Assembly (NCBI GenBank): GCA_027922465.2
Contig: BQMF02000050.1
Coordinates: forward strand, 124,001 to 188,000
Direction: 5' to 3'
Source of the DNA: Turritopsis dohrnii
Taxonomy: Eukaryota; Cnidaria; Hydrozoa; Anthoathecata; Oceaniidae
Length of the DNA: 64,000 nucleotides
Shown: in pieces, positions 1-12,244 of the stretch
Numbering within the stretch: position 1 is the first letter of the stretch
How the letters are laid out: each line of letters opens with the position of its first letter
Notes under the pieces: model-generated
What the model was told of the DNA's origin: nothing
What the model saw: the letters and a program-made list of their open reading frames with translations, nothing else
Database searches by the model: none
Translations under genes and position numbers: made by a program

Positions 1-990
1 ACAGCAGAACACGTCAAAAGGCATAAACTCATTGATGCAGACGCAATATCAAGGGAACCGATAGAACAACCAACTAATGATGGCGAACACACAGAAAAAG
101 GCGTCACAATGCAAATCAATACCGTCATATAAATGATGCCAGCGTCCAACTCTAGATTAGATCATATCAGAAATCAAATTGAATAGAACGAGGTGTTACA
201 AGAAGTGTGAGATACAGCTTACAAAGGGTGACCAGAATCCAAACAACTACAGAATAAGGTAAACCATTGTTCGTCTGCCTTTACGATATGACGATACATT
301 TGTGAAAGGAAAACGCATAACTATACCCACAAAACATCGTAAAAAGTATTGGACGCCTCTTCACGATGGCCACCTAGGCATAAAACGATATAAGCCACGC
401 GCCAAGGACACTTGTTTTGGGCCAGAAATAAACACGCAAATAGAATTTTCCGTAAGTGTGAACAATGCTGCATCTGCATAGAAATCAGAAGCACCGCATC
501 ACCCTCAACTAATATAAGATAAAAAAGATAGGTGCCAATATATTACAAAGTTATGGACGCACATATTTGATTGACTGACTATTACTCTTTATGCTCAGAA
601 ATATATGAGCTGGCCACAGCAACGTCCAACCAAATGATCGTAGCTATGAAAGATAATTTTTGCTCGTCATGGGATCCCAGATGAACTGGTTTCTGATAAT
701 GGCCCCTGTCATTTCACAAATAATTAGGGGTTCAAACAATCCTCTGCCAGTCCTCGATACCCATAACCTAATGGTTTAGCCGAAACATTAGTGAAAACTG
801 CCAAGACGATGATAAAGAAATGCTTGAACTGCCAGCCATACGAAGCACTCCTCTTAATTGTGGGCTGATGGGCTGTCCACTTAATCTGATGGGCTGTCCA
901 CTCCAAGACAATTTGCCATCTCTACCGTCCACACGCAAACTTCGTTCAAGTAGACAAGACGAATTAATCAGAAAAAGCAACATGATAAGT
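1..990 (+). pseudogene. Decayed Ty3/gypsy RNase H end and integrase
   Basis: Conceptual reading with several frame changes gives the end of an RNase H domain ('DADAISREP', about 34-60), then an integrase: a 'DGHLGIKRY'-like stretch near 365-390, a core segment 'PDELVSDNGPCHF' at about 678-715 carrying the second catalytic Asp, and 'PNGLAETLVKTAK' at about 768-805 with the catalytic Glu. These are the usual landmarks of Ty3/gypsy integrases. Stops and indels occur throughout, so this is a dead copy, and its start lies outside the window. Near 865-905 a 17-base unit (ctgatgggctgtccact) is tandemly duplicated. No LTR could be defined downstream. The family call is secure; the clade is not determined. 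Confidence 0.72.
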
Positions 991-2960
991 GTATTCGTTA
1001 ACCTCTTATTTTTTCAGATAACGATAATGTGACTTGAATGACAACATTGACAGTATTCCTTATGCGAAGAAGGAGGACAATGATTATTAATTAATCATTA
1101 ATTTTAATTGTTAATAACTGTTGATACCAAGAAGAATATGGTAGAGGATAAAGAAGATTATAAAAGCGAAAAGAACGAGGACATTCAATACATATCTCAA
1201 AGAGGTCAAATCTGCCGAAAAAAAGTTTTATTGGGCTTATAAAGGATGATAAGTAGACAATTTTGACATTTATTCAGACTTTTAAAAGCAGTGCCTGACA
1301 TTGATTTAGGCTATTGTAGGGAACAACCCTACATTTTGCTTGTGTATTTTCATATGTACTGCCTACTTCTCGCCTGTGAGAAAAGATTGGGGAGATGTTG
1401 TGTATTCTAGTTTTTAGAGTTTAATTTATGTTTACCCTCGTCAGCTTCGGCATTCTGACTCTCTGCTCGCACAAACGACAGTGTTCCCACATATGGGCAG
1501 ATGAACAGAGTGTGTTGAAAATGCCACGGTTTGCTGTCCGAGTTGAAAACGCGACAAAATATTGGATCCAGTTGTATTCAAACCAAGGATACCTCTACGC
1601 AAGAGGATTAACGTTGATGAAATTATCGTTTACTCTTACCTCCCGAATAGACGTCCCCCACCCGCTAATTGTTTAGAGAAAAAAAATCCCCTCCCAAATC
1701 TGAAGCGAAGACCGTGCGCTGTTTCATATGTATCTTAAAAAAATGTTCTCAGCAGGCATTGTGCACATGTATACTACGAAGATGGTGGCAAAGATCATTT
1801 TTAAAATAGCGTGGTTTCATAGCTTGGTTTGTAAGCAGTACCGTAACTTAAACTGACTGAAGGGGTGCTTGGGCAATTAAAGACATTACCCAAATAAAAG
1901 ATAGTTTCAGATTGCTTAAACAGACTTACACTGAGGCAAATAAATAAACCATATTGGCTGAGTAATGCATGCATATCAGTGAAAATTTAACCGTCACATA
2001 AGTGTGGATAAGTGTCTGTAGATTCCAAGTTGTGATTAAATTTTTATGTCAGGGAAATGTACAAGATGTTCTCTCAAATAGCACCTATTAAGACGGAGTA
2101 AAGGAAACGGTTTTTTACAATTACTTCAGTTGTTCTTACTTTAACTATTGTGTTCTTGCAGGGAGGAGTTTCCAAATTTGAAAAAATGACTGTCGAATTC
2201 GAAACCAGCACCTTCCATTGTACATTATTTTTAGGTGGCATTATGTAGTTAATATAAGGGAAGTGGACTGTGTGCATTATTTTGTTATGCATTGCAACGC
2301 ATGCAATTCGTAAACCTGCGCCATACACAGATAAATAGAACCCACAACATAACCAATATCTTTCGCTTAGCGAAATCTGACAAATATTGACTATGAAGAC
2401 CATCACAGTTTACATTTAGTACCCTTTAATCTCATATTAAGGCGCCAGTGCCTATATCAGGGTATTTAAAGCTTTTTCGCTTTCAAGTTTAGACGATAGG
2501 GCTGCATGTAAGTCCCCGGCGCGGATTTAAAGATGCAAAGATGTATAAGTCTATAAAAGTGTCCAACAGCCACAGATCCCTTCATCATCCCTTTCATCTT
2601 CATTGTTTGTGTTAAGAAGAAGCAAAAGCATAACGAACGAATGGTAAGTAATGACCATGGCTCCATTACCTCACTTATCTTTTCTAATGACGGGGGAATG
2701 TGTAGAAAATGTTCTAGTTTTCTATTTATTGTCTTCCAAACCATTCAGAAATTGTAAGGTACTTGTAAGGTACCTCATCACTGCAGAGATATTGTATTGT
2801 GAAATCACAAAATTGAGATTGACATAAATCTGCTCCTGAGCACAAATCCAGCTATAATACCCTAAAACCTGCAAAATTCTAACCAAAAACACTTTTAATC
2901 GACAATAAACTGTGCAGCTACACGAAGATAGTTAAACTATACAACCTGTGAAAAAAGTTG
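991..2960. other. No recognisable gene
   Basis: AT-rich sequence with short ORFs on both strands (for example 1428-1676 and 2074-2406) that show no recognisable domain, no splice-linked neighbours and no low-complexity coding signature. Part of 1000-1400 may be the 3' LTR or UTR of the upstream gypsy remnant, but no TG...CA boundaries could be fixed. Confidence 0.5.
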
Positions 2961-2991
2961 ACGTCCTACAAACTGAAACAACCGCAGAAGT

Positions 2992-4267
2992 CTTCGATTT
3001 TTGCAGTTTTGGAAAACTGCGAAAAAGGAAAACAACAACAGCAACGAAGACTTAAAAAAATGTACACAAAGTGAATGTACAAATAATGGAGACGAAAATC
3101 ACCTGACATGTGGCGAATGCAAGCGAACTGTACATTATAGGTGTACCAGATTGCCACTGTATCAATTGGAAATCTTTATAACCAAGAAGGGCCGCAAGTA
3201 CACGTGTGCCAACTGTGTCAATATTCGTCCGAATTTCCTCAAAGAGATGGAGGACTATGACCCCGATCAGTCCTTTGAAGTTGAAGAACTTACGCAAGCA
3301 CTGAAGGATATTTCGTTGGAAAACAGTAAAACCAAAACAATCAACAAAGCTTTACGAGATAAACAGAATGAATACTGCAACATCATGAAAGAGGAAGTCA
3401 GCGTCCTTAAAACACATAAAGAAACAATAGCAAAGCTGAAGAATGAAATCAAGAAAAGCGAACAGCAGATCACGGAACATGAAAAGAAAGAAGCTAACAT
3501 GGTGAGTGAAATTGAAGCCCTAAGAAAGAAGATGATCCGAGAAGGTAGTTTTGTTGAAAGTAACGGCATATTGCATACTCTTGAAAGAAATTTCGAAGAG
3601 TTCGAATCAACTTTGCTACGTAAAGTCCAGGAAAACATTCGCAATCTGGAAGAAAAATTCGACATGGCCGTAGAAAAAAAGTCTACTTATGCTGATGTTG
3701 TTGGATGTGCCACTGCATATCCCACAAATATTCCAGCAGCTACCAATACAACTATTCAGGCACTAATAACAGAAGCAAAAAACGAAGAGCTAGAAGAGGA
3801 ACGACAGAAAAAGCTGCGCGCAAATAATTTAATTATCCATGGGGTACAAGAAAACCTTGACCATGACGAAAAAAAAGACAAGAGAACTTGACAGGGCATT
3901 TTTCAATGAGTTTATTGATACGGTCCGTGTTGCTGTTCAATTCAAGTCAGTTGCACGCCTTGGACAAAAGGTAAATGGAAAAGTGAGGCCGATCAAAGTC
4001 GTTATGCAGAGTTCTGAGGACAAACAAAAAGTATTGGATAATCTGAAGAGCTTAAAGGGTAATGAAGCATACAGGAGTATAAGCGTAACTGAAGACTATA
4101 CAATAGCAGAAAGAGACATGATACGGAGATGGTCTGATAAAGCTAAATTAAAAAACAACGATGAGCCATCCGATTCTTCTCACGTTTGGAAAGTCAGAGG
4201 CAATCCAAAAAACGGCCTAAGATTGATAAAGTTACTAAAGAAAGCGCCGGTAGTAGCCGCGCAATAA
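2992..4267 (+). pseudogene. CR1/L2-like LINE ORF1 (PHD-like finger and coiled coil), frameshifted
   Basis: The first part (to 3891) has a Cys/His cluster with the spacing of a PHD-type zinc finger (C-x4-C, 'CGECKRTVHYRC', 'CANC'; about residues 22-80). A long Glu/Lys-rich coiled coil follows (about residues 95-235), then the start of the conserved nucleic-acid-binding C-terminal region ('NNLIIHGVQE'). A run of eight A residues near 3868-3876 shifts the frame, and the C-terminal region continues in the next frame to 4267 ('SVARLGQKVNGKVRP', 'YTIAERDMIRRW'). PHD-bearing ORF1 proteins are known from CR1/L2-group non-LTR elements, where ORF1 coats the RNA. No in-frame ATG precedes the finger, so the true start is lost or lies in another frame. 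The single A-run slip suggests a fairly recent death. Confidence 0.8.
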
Positions 4268-6685
4268 GTCAAACAGAAGAAAATAACGGAATAAATAATG
4301 CAGCAAAGAAAGTAAAGTCTACAATAAACAATTTATTTATGCACATTTGGTACACAAACGCTGATACACTAACACAAGATAAATTGGAAGAATTAAAGAT
4401 GGAAATAGAATCCGATACACCACCAGATATTGTTGCAATAACAAAACTAAAGCCGAAGAACTATAAACGCCAGCTGACGGAAGTTGACTACATTTTGAAT
4501 ACTTACTCTGTGGAATTTGAACATCTGAATAATCAAGATATGACAAGAGGGATTGCACTTTACGTCAGGAAATCGATATCGTACAAGAAAATAGAGAAAT
4601 CATCCATTCTGATAAAACAGCAAAGACCGAAAGAATTGCTACTGACAGAAATTCGTCTTCAAAACAACGAAATCATGCTGCTTGCTGTTGTGTACCGTAG
4701 CCCATATAGTAGCACTGAAGAAAACGACCAGATTAACCAGTTTTTTCGAGCAATTCCTGGTATGAAAAAATACGACCACATAGTTGTTGTCGGTGACTTT
4801 AATCGAAGGGATATTAATTGGGAGACACTAACATCTACCAGCAGCCAAGACCATGACTTTATTGATGCAGTTAAAGATAGTTTTCTGACACAACATGTGA
4901 ATCAACCAACAAGAGGACAAGGATCGGACGACCCTTCACTATTAGACCTTGTATTTACGACTGGTGATCAATATGTGAAAGAAATCAAATACGCTTCACC
5001 TCTTGGCAAATCCGATCACGAACTGCTTAAATTGAACTACCTACATCAACCTGAAAAGCTTCCATCTAAAGTTGTTTGTGATTTTAACAAAGCCGACTTT
5101 GAAAGAATGAAAAAAATTCTTGACATTAATTGGGCAGAACATTTTAAAGACTGCGGAAATGATATTGACAAGCTATGGAACAAATTTGAGGCAACGTATA
5201 AGGAAGCCGAAGTAATATGTATACCAACAAGAACAGTAAAGACTGGGAAAAGAGTGTTCAGGTATCCCCTCAATAAAAAGACGATGGCTAAAAAGAAAAA
5301 GAAATACCGGCTATGGAAAAGGTTTATTGATAGCAAGGATGCGGACGTGTATCTCGCTTACTGTAAATGTAGAAATCAAGTACGCAAGTTGACACGCAAA
5401 GCGAAAAGAGATTATGAGAAAGAAATTGCTAGATCTACAAAGACAAACAGTAAAGCCTTTTGGGCATACGTGAATGCAAAAACTAAGATTAAATCGTCAA
5501 TTCCTACTTATGAATGAAAATTCTGAAAAAATGGCAGAAACTGACCAAGAGAAAGCAAATGTTCTGTGTGAATTCTTTTCCAGCGTCTATATAGATGAAC
5601 CAACGGTACCTGTTGCACTTGACGGCCTGAAGAAACCAATAATTGAAAGTGACTTTCAACTGGAGATGACACAAGGAATGGTTTTGAAAAAAATAGAGAA
5701 ATTGAATCCCAGCAAAAGTCCTGGTCCGGACGGCCTACATCCACGTGTATTAAAAGAACTAGCGACCGTGATTGCTGAACCACTTCACATCATATTCGAA
5801 CAATCTTACACCATGGGGAAAGTCCCATCTGCTTGGAAGAGAGCTAACATCACAGCCATCTATAAGAAAAAAGGTGACAAAAATTCTGCTGGAAATTACA
5901 GACCAATTAGCCTGACTAGCATTGCATCAAAAATTTTCGAATCGATAATGCGTAATTCTTTGCTATCATATCCCAAAGCCAATAAACTTTTGTCAAATCG
6001 CCAATTCGGTTTTCTTGGTGGAAGATCAACTACTCTGCAACTGCTCCAAATTATAGATAAATGGACAGAAATTCTTGAAAATGGAGGTGTGATTGATATC
6101 ATATATTGTGATTTTAAAAAAGCGTTTGATACTGTTCCCCATTGTCGACTAATTGAAGTCTTGCGTCACTACGGACTACAAGGTGCAGTTCTCTCTTGGA
6201 TCAGAGATTTTCTGTCCGATCGATATCAACAAGTTTGTGTAAATCAAAACAAATCCGATGTATTTCCCGTAACGTCAGGAGTGCCCCAAGGATCGGTCCT
6301 AGGTCCATTGCTTTTTGTTATCTTCATAAACACTATAGCTGAAACTGTTGATGAGTCAGAACTTTTTCTGTATGCCGATGACTTGAAAATATTCAGAGAA
6401 ATTGAAACCACGACTGATGCTGCTAACCTACAAAGCGATCTAAACAAATTATTGCGTTGGACAGATACCTTCTTATTGAAATTCCATCCGGAAAAATGTG
6501 AGCACATGAAAATAAAGTCAAAGTTGAAGTATCCTGGTGCAACACAGTATGTAATGGATGGCACTGTCCTCATGCAAAAATCAGATGTGAATGACCTAAG
6601 CATAAATCTTAAATCACATTGGAGAATTGATGTAAAAGCAATTTTCACACAAGAGCGACAAAATTATAAAAATTATGCAAGATGA
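4186..6685 (+). pseudogene. CR1/L2-like LINE ORF2: AP-endonuclease and reverse transcriptase, frameshifted
   Basis: Overlaps the end of ORF1 by about 80 bases. To 5517 it encodes an apurinic-type endonuclease: 'IWYTNADTLTQDK' at the N-terminus, 'VVVGDFNRRDINW' (Asp/Asn pair) near 4783-4821, and 'SDHELL' (catalytic Asp-His) near 5012-5029. Around 5500 the frame changes and the reverse transcriptase continues to 6685: 'SPGPDGLHPRVLKEL', 'NYRPISLTSIASKIFE', 'GFLGGRSTTLQL', 'IYCDFKKAFDTVPH' (first Asp), 'SGVPQGSVLGPLLF' and 'YADD' at about 6373-6384. Past 'LKFHPEKCEHMK' the match fades and the usual thumb and C-terminal Cys region is missing, so the 3' end is truncated or replaced. Expected product: target-primed reverse transcription machinery, not functional in this copy. 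Confidence 0.88.
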
Positions 6686-6689
6686 TAGC

Positions 6690-7480
6690 AATTATAAGTT
6701 ATTGTACACTTAGGACTTAAACAATGCAGCGCATCACGGATAGTACAATAGAAGATTTTGAGTTCGTTCTCCTTCTGTTTTATACCTCCATGCTTTAAAC
6801 CATCAGAATATGAACAGTCATCGGATCCATTCAAATCGTCCTCTTGGGAAGTTAAAGCAAAGGTATTTGTATCTCTGGCACTGAGTCAACTGCCTAACGG
6901 TAAGCAAAAATTCCCAGTTTCTCTGACTCAATTAATTAATAAAAGGAATACCGAAGAGAAATTTTAATAAAAATCTATTAAGTGCATACCTTCAATTCAC
7001 ATCTCGAATTAGTGCACGCTGTTATAGATTACCGCACAAGATTGTAAAAAGAGCACATCGCTATCCATTAGTGTCAGCGGTAATTTGTAAAACAGTACAT
7101 AAACAAATGATGCACAGTGTTTAAGATCTAATACAAAAAGAAAAAAATTTCAGAGAAAAGAGCCGGACACACCGAGTCCCGTGAAATAAAGGTAAAAGAT
7201 GTGTGAGAAGATTCGCGATAAAAGAATAAAAGAAAAGTGAGGTAGATAAATGCCTGAAATAACAACAAGCGTCTCACGAATATTTCCCTGAAAGCAGTGA
7301 TGGTTTTGGTTTGTGCTATTGCTAGAAAAGCTTTCTTACAAATTCACAGCAAAACAACATTTTGAATAGTTAAAGAGAAAGTTGAACATGGCGGAAGGGA
7401 GGTGAATTTCACATTATGATGGGAGAAGCATGTACAATAGAGTGGCGAAACTGAGCGGCAGAAGCAATAAAAAAAATACA
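6690..7480. other. No recognisable gene
   Basis: Degenerate AT-rich stretch between two non-LTR remnants. Nothing recognisable in six frames. It may hold the 3' UTR of the LINE upstream and the 5' part of the next RT remnant. Confidence 0.5.
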
Positions 7481-9040
7481 ACAAGCAAGTTTCCAAATTT
7501 TGCTGGGAAAAAAAAGTGCAGCACTCAGATTATTGGATAATACCATCGCAGAAGTAAAACAGAAACACTTGACGCTTCAAAAGCAGACGAAGAAGCTATG
7601 ATACAAGGACGCATTCATCTGTGTGATCAGATCATGTTTGAAAATATTGACAAGGAAATATTGACCATTGCAACACCTGCTTTATGAACCAAAGGCGAGA
7701 CTGATCCTTCAATGGTAAATTCTGATGGATGGCGGAGAATTCTTTTATCGAATAATTTCGAAGAACTTCGAACTTCGAAGCTTAATTGCAGCATTTTCAA
7801 AAATCTTTTTCAAAGTAGAAGTTGCCCTACAAGAGTCATAAATTGCGGCGTATTAAGCATGCTTTTTGATGTTGCTATACGGGATCTATGCAACTATGTG
7901 CAGAATTGTTTTCAGGATATGAAGCAGTGTCGCACGTAATGAGAGTAATTCTTGAGGAAGATGAAACGAATGCTGTTCTTCTGTTTGATTCGTCAAACGC
8001 ATTTAATTCCCTTAACAGAAAAATCTTACATCATAATATACAGTATGTATGTTCCCCGATTACAAAGTACGTTAGAAATTGCTAAAGCATACTATCGCGT
8101 TTCTTCGTCACAAGAGGTTAACTAGATCTTTCGATGAAAATACAGATTACTTCGCTATGCCTGTTTACGCAGTAGGAGTAGTTGCATAGTATTTCCACTA
8201 CTGAAGTTTTCTGCCACAGTTTTGAAATATGCAGCATATGTTTGTGGCCTGTTGAAACTGGATCGATCAGAGATTTTTATCAGTGGTGAAGGAGTAATTG
8301 GTCCTCTATGTTCGGTTACTATTCAAACGTTTCAAAAACGTGGCTTGTGGTTGAGAGAAAAAAACGATTAGAATTTTTCGTGAAGCTGAAATTCAAATTG
8401 CTCTTCATAGCAGAAGATATCTTTGAGGTTTTATAGGTAGTAAAGACGGGTAACTAGTGAAGAGTTGGGTGAAGTAGGTTGAGACTCTAGCTGAATTTGC
8501 GAAGTCAGAATCCTAAACCGTCTGCTAGGTTTACAAAATACTTTTTAAAATAACCAAATTATCATATGCAAATAACTCCTCAACTTTCAGAAAACCTTTA
8601 TCTATTAAACGAGACCATAAATGTGAAGCTGATACCAGCTATATAGTAGATAGAAACCTTTTATCCGAACACAGAAGGTTTGATGGCGTATCTGTAGAGC
8701 TTGAAGGAATGGCGATTCGATTTTTTATCGGAAGTATGTGTTACGGAGTTAAACAATTTACAAAAGCTGAATTCAAAAAGTAACTGTATAGAAATGAATT
8801 TAAAAATCTTCCATTAAATACAAAGGAGATGAAATCAAGGTGTATCATAAAGTATATCCGTTCAACCTGCACCTGTGGAAAGCAGTCGTAAACCATGCTA
8901 TGTCCTCTATGAAAGGTGGGTACATCCATCAACGCCATGATAGTGTGGAAGATCTGATTTTAAAAATAGCAACTGAGAAATCAACGGATGTAGAAGTGGA
9001 TCTGCATCAACAACTTTTAACAAGAGAGTAAGTTCAAGAG
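7480..9040 (+). pseudogene. Second, divergent non-LTR-type reverse transcriptase, heavily decayed
   Basis: Multi-frame reading recovers landmarks in the right order: 'TKGETDPSMVNSDGWRRIL' (7690-7745), 'AVLLFDSSNAFNSLNR' (RT motif with catalytic Asp, about 7972-8020), a 'GFIGSKDG'-like block near 8427-8450, 'NETINVKLIPAI' near 8600-8645, and a C-terminal Cys/His block 'CTCGK...NHAMSSMKGGYIHQRHD' near 8865-8940. This layout matches an RT lineage that, as I recall it, is abundant in cnidarian and other invertebrate genomes; I cannot name the clade. Frameshifts and stops occur every 100-200 bases. It is distinct from the CR1-like element at 3-6.7 kb. Confidence 0.62.
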
Positions 9041-9559
9041 AATGATAACGAGGGCATTTTTGATGTAATAATTAGGCCTTTTTAATGTAATCTTTAATCC
9101 TTTCGTTTAGTTCCAGTAAAACTAGCAACAGAAAACGTTACAGTAAGCGATTATGTTAGCAGACAAGAAGAAAATTGAATGAAGCCTAGTAGAAAATTCC
9201 GTTTGTACTCGTGAGATCGGCAAACCTTTGTATTCGGGGGTCCCAAAATATAGAATGAAGAAATCAACAAACGGTAAGATAATCCACTTCTTCGAATCCG
9301 TAACTTTCGAGGCGTCTGCAAGCTACGGTCTTTTATAACGCCTGCATACTTTTAAGTTTTCGATATTGATCATTAATATGGAATTTCTTTTCTAAAGGTG
9401 GCCATTTCAACATAGGAAAGAATACAAATAACAGGCATCCCTGTCAGTCCCTTCGAATGAGGTGCTGCACAAAGGCGATTTAATACACCGGTAAGATTGA
9501 AGTTGTTAGAGCAGGAAATTTTTAAGTCAATGCAACAGCTTCGCGTCGGATTTCTTTGA

Positions 9560-9735
9560 ACCTAAACAACCTGAAAGTACCACCAACTCTGTCATTTTCC
9601 GTGCTGTCCTATTCTGGAATAATTTGCCAGGAAACCTCTAAGGTGTTAAAATCTAGAGCCTTGTTAAACTGGGTCTTCATACTCAAAGTTAAAGCTGTGC
9701 TGTCAGTGCAAAATCTTTGGAAATTAGATACACAG
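9560..9735 (+). pseudogene. Possible LINE RT C-terminal remnant
   Basis: The frame through 9590-9640 reads 'FRAVLFWNNLPGNL', resembling the 'RxxxxWNxLPxxL' block common near the C-terminus of LINE ORF2 proteins. A stop follows immediately. Too short to classify. Confidence 0.35.
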
Positions 9736-9846
9736 CACACATGTTAAATTTTAGGCGTTGGCATCATGTTATATGTGTCTATCAGAAAACGCAGCAGACT
9801 TAAACTACACAGTGAACTTTCTCAGATAATTTTGGTTACTCGCTAA

Positions 9847-9962
9847 TACCGCATTTTCTCGAATAGAAGCCGAGGCTTCTATTTGTTTTCTGTATTTGTA
9901 GTGGGGTTTCTATTTGAGGGTGGCTTGTATTTGAAGGCGGGTGCAGTTCAAGAAAATCGGTA
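9847..9962. mobile_element. Short MITE with imperfect terminal inverted repeats
   Basis: Left end TACCGCATTTTCTCGAA matches the reverse complement of the right end TTCAAGAAAATCGGTA. A second inverted pair (aatagaagcc / ggcttctatt) sits just inside the left end. Length about 116 bp, too short to code for anything. Probably a TA-targeting MITE. Confidence 0.6.
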
Positions 9963-10282
9963 TAATTTGGCTCGCATAACTAGCTGCACAGTGGTAACAG
10001 TTCACTAGAACCTGTACGGGCAAGTAAGTAAAATCAAATAAAAACATTAAGGGGGCCACGCAAATATGAGGGAATAATCGATGGCAAGGTAATTATGAGG
10101 GAACAAAGAAACTGTTGTTTCATCAAAGGGTTAAAATAAAAATCAGTTTTTTTTATGCAGACAGCCAGATATTTGTGATTTAAGGTAGTCCCTGCAAGAT
10201 AATATAAGAAAAATTTAAAAATACATTTCGCTGCGGCCGATAATAACACAACACCGCAAATCGTTCCTGTTATCCACATTGT

Positions 10283-11275
10283 AATAATAATAATCATTTA
10301 TTCGGGATCCATGAAAGATACAATGGTTCTTCACCCTAATTACAATAAAAAATACTAAAATACTAATATATATATAAAAAAAAAACTGTAAACATTAAAA
10401 TATTAAAATATAAAAATTAACAGTAAAAACTTTAAAATTTGTTTATGTACAGGCAAAGCGTAATAAATAATTAATCAGAGCATTACACAAATAGCTATTA
10501 TGTCGAAATTGCAAAGTTAAATAGAAAATGAGAAATAATGAAAATGAAGATTGGCAAAATGATGTAGTAGAAGTAATTGTAAACAAATTGTAGCGAATTG
10601 TACAGGAGAATTTAAAAAAAAACAAAAAAAAACAGTCAAAGTGGAATAGCTCTGATTTAGACAATAGTGCTATTAGTTTTATGCATCCTGAAAAAAGAGA
10701 ATGAGAAGACCAAAGCGGAAAACGTAAAAAATGTCAGTGAGTCATAATTCTAGCAACACTTTTGTCTTTGAAATAAATCTTAGTTAAATTACAAAACGTT
10801 TTGAAATTTCCTTTCTCCCTAATATTTATTGGTAGTCTATTGAATACTTTCTCTGAATTGTAATGGAAAGTGTGATTTTCTTTAGAATTTTCTATTAAAT
10901 GTATATCATTATTTCTTAGATCTCTTACTATCTTTTTTCTATTTAAACTCAAATAGTTTGGCCATGCTTCATTATTCAACGCTTTATGGGCTAATTTCGA
11001 GATTTCAAAATCAATTTGCTCGATTATTGGTAACCAATTAAGGGATATTACTTCTTTTTCTTTGGCGTAGCGCATCAGGACATAACCAGCAGCTCAATTT
11101 TGTAGCCTTTGAATACGTTTGATTAGGTATTCAGGAGCATTTTTGTAAAGGACGATACCATAATTCAATCTCGATAGTATCAGTGATTCCGCCAACATTT
11201 TTCTAACATGATATGGTGTTAGACGTTTAATCGTTTTTAGTGTTCTTAGAGTGTTATAACATTCAGTAATTAATG
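10283..11275 (-). pseudogene. 5'-truncated LINE: RT C-terminus plus 3' (ATT)n tail
   Basis: The minus frame 11075-10734 reads 'LNWLPIIEQIDFEISKLAHKAL' followed by 'FHYNSEKVFNRLPINIREKG', the typical post-RT C-terminal region of CR1/Rex1-like ORF2 proteins. Upstream (11270-11080) the frame continues 'RKMLAESLILSRLNYG' and 'YLIKRIQRLQN', a conserved block before that region, interrupted by one stop. Downstream the element seems to end in a microsatellite tail (tattattattacaatg on minus, near 10283). A classic 5'-truncated insertion. It directly follows the transposase fragment on the same strand, so one probably inserted into or next to the other. Confidence 0.65.
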
Positions 11276-11284
11276 CAATGATTT

Positions 11285-12130
11285 GAGCTCATTGAGCGAA
11301 GATGAAAAATTTCTGACATCATCAGCAATATGAAGTAAGGAATGCACATTATAAACAGCAAATGTGCCACCATTAATGACTTTACAATTTTGGACAAACC
11401 AAACCAATAAACTTTCAGCATAATCAATCAATTTGTTATTATTTTCTATGCCTTCTTGCAACAAAAGAGACATAGAAACATGGAGAGCAAGAAAGTGTTT
11501 GTAAACACCTTCCGAAACGATTCCTTTCATTACAACAGGTCCATGATACAGAAGGAACTGCCTAAACTCTGTTGCTTTCCAATAAGGCAGTTCATTTAGA
11601 CAGCGGGGTTATCGATTAAACTCTGAAGGGATCTTCCCATTGAATGATTGCAAACGTTCCGATATCTGTTTTGATTGACTTGTCAATATGCGGCATAATG
11701 GTGGCCCTTTTAGGAGGAATGTCAATATACGCTTCATCACTCCAAGTAACACAAGGTGCATGTAATCAAGTGAGAATTGTTTTATAAAATTAATCTTCAA
11801 AGACACAAGGGGAGATAACTCAATCTTTTGATGTGATGGATAATACTTTCGGGCATAAAAGTCTTGATTTGTTCTGTTATACTCATTGCCAAAACGATGA
11901 AAAACAACTCTACCCTGATGATACTGTCCTTCAATATCACATCTTTCACATGAGTTATAGCCTGTATGACCAATTATGCATTTTAAAAAGGAACGTGCAG
12001 GAGCATCACAGACTATTGCCTTTATCCTGAACTGGTACTGATTAATACCAATTGAAACACCACAAGAAGCTAAGTGGTTAGCCTCATTAATGAAATCCTC
12101 AAGATATTCACTTTTAATGGCGAATCATAC
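11285..12130 (-). pseudogene. EnSpm/CACTA-like transposase fragment with one in-frame stop
   Basis: One minus frame runs from about 12110 to 11285. It reads 'EYLEDFINEANHLASCG', 'FRIKAIVCDAPARSFLKC' then 'GHTGYNSCERCDIEG' (Cys pair), 'LDYMHLVLLGVMKRIL', 'WKATEFRQFLLYHGPVVMKG' and 'VYNVHSLLHIADDVRNF'. These are conserved blocks of transposase-like proteins of the EnSpm/CACTA group that are widespread in invertebrates (DDE nuclease; first Asp region 'DAPAR', later 'H..LH..DD'). A single TAA after 'IPSEFNR' (about 11606) interrupts the otherwise intact frame. The usual C-terminus after 'DDV..F' is replaced by the LINE fragment. N-terminal part absent. Confidence 0.72.
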
Positions 12131-12244
12131 CAACACAAAATAAGAACAATTCAGGCTGAAAAAGGCTCCAAAAATAAGGCTGTTCTCAGGTCAGCTTTTA
12201 CTGGTTCTTATAAAAACAAGCATGTTTATATAGTATGTATTATA

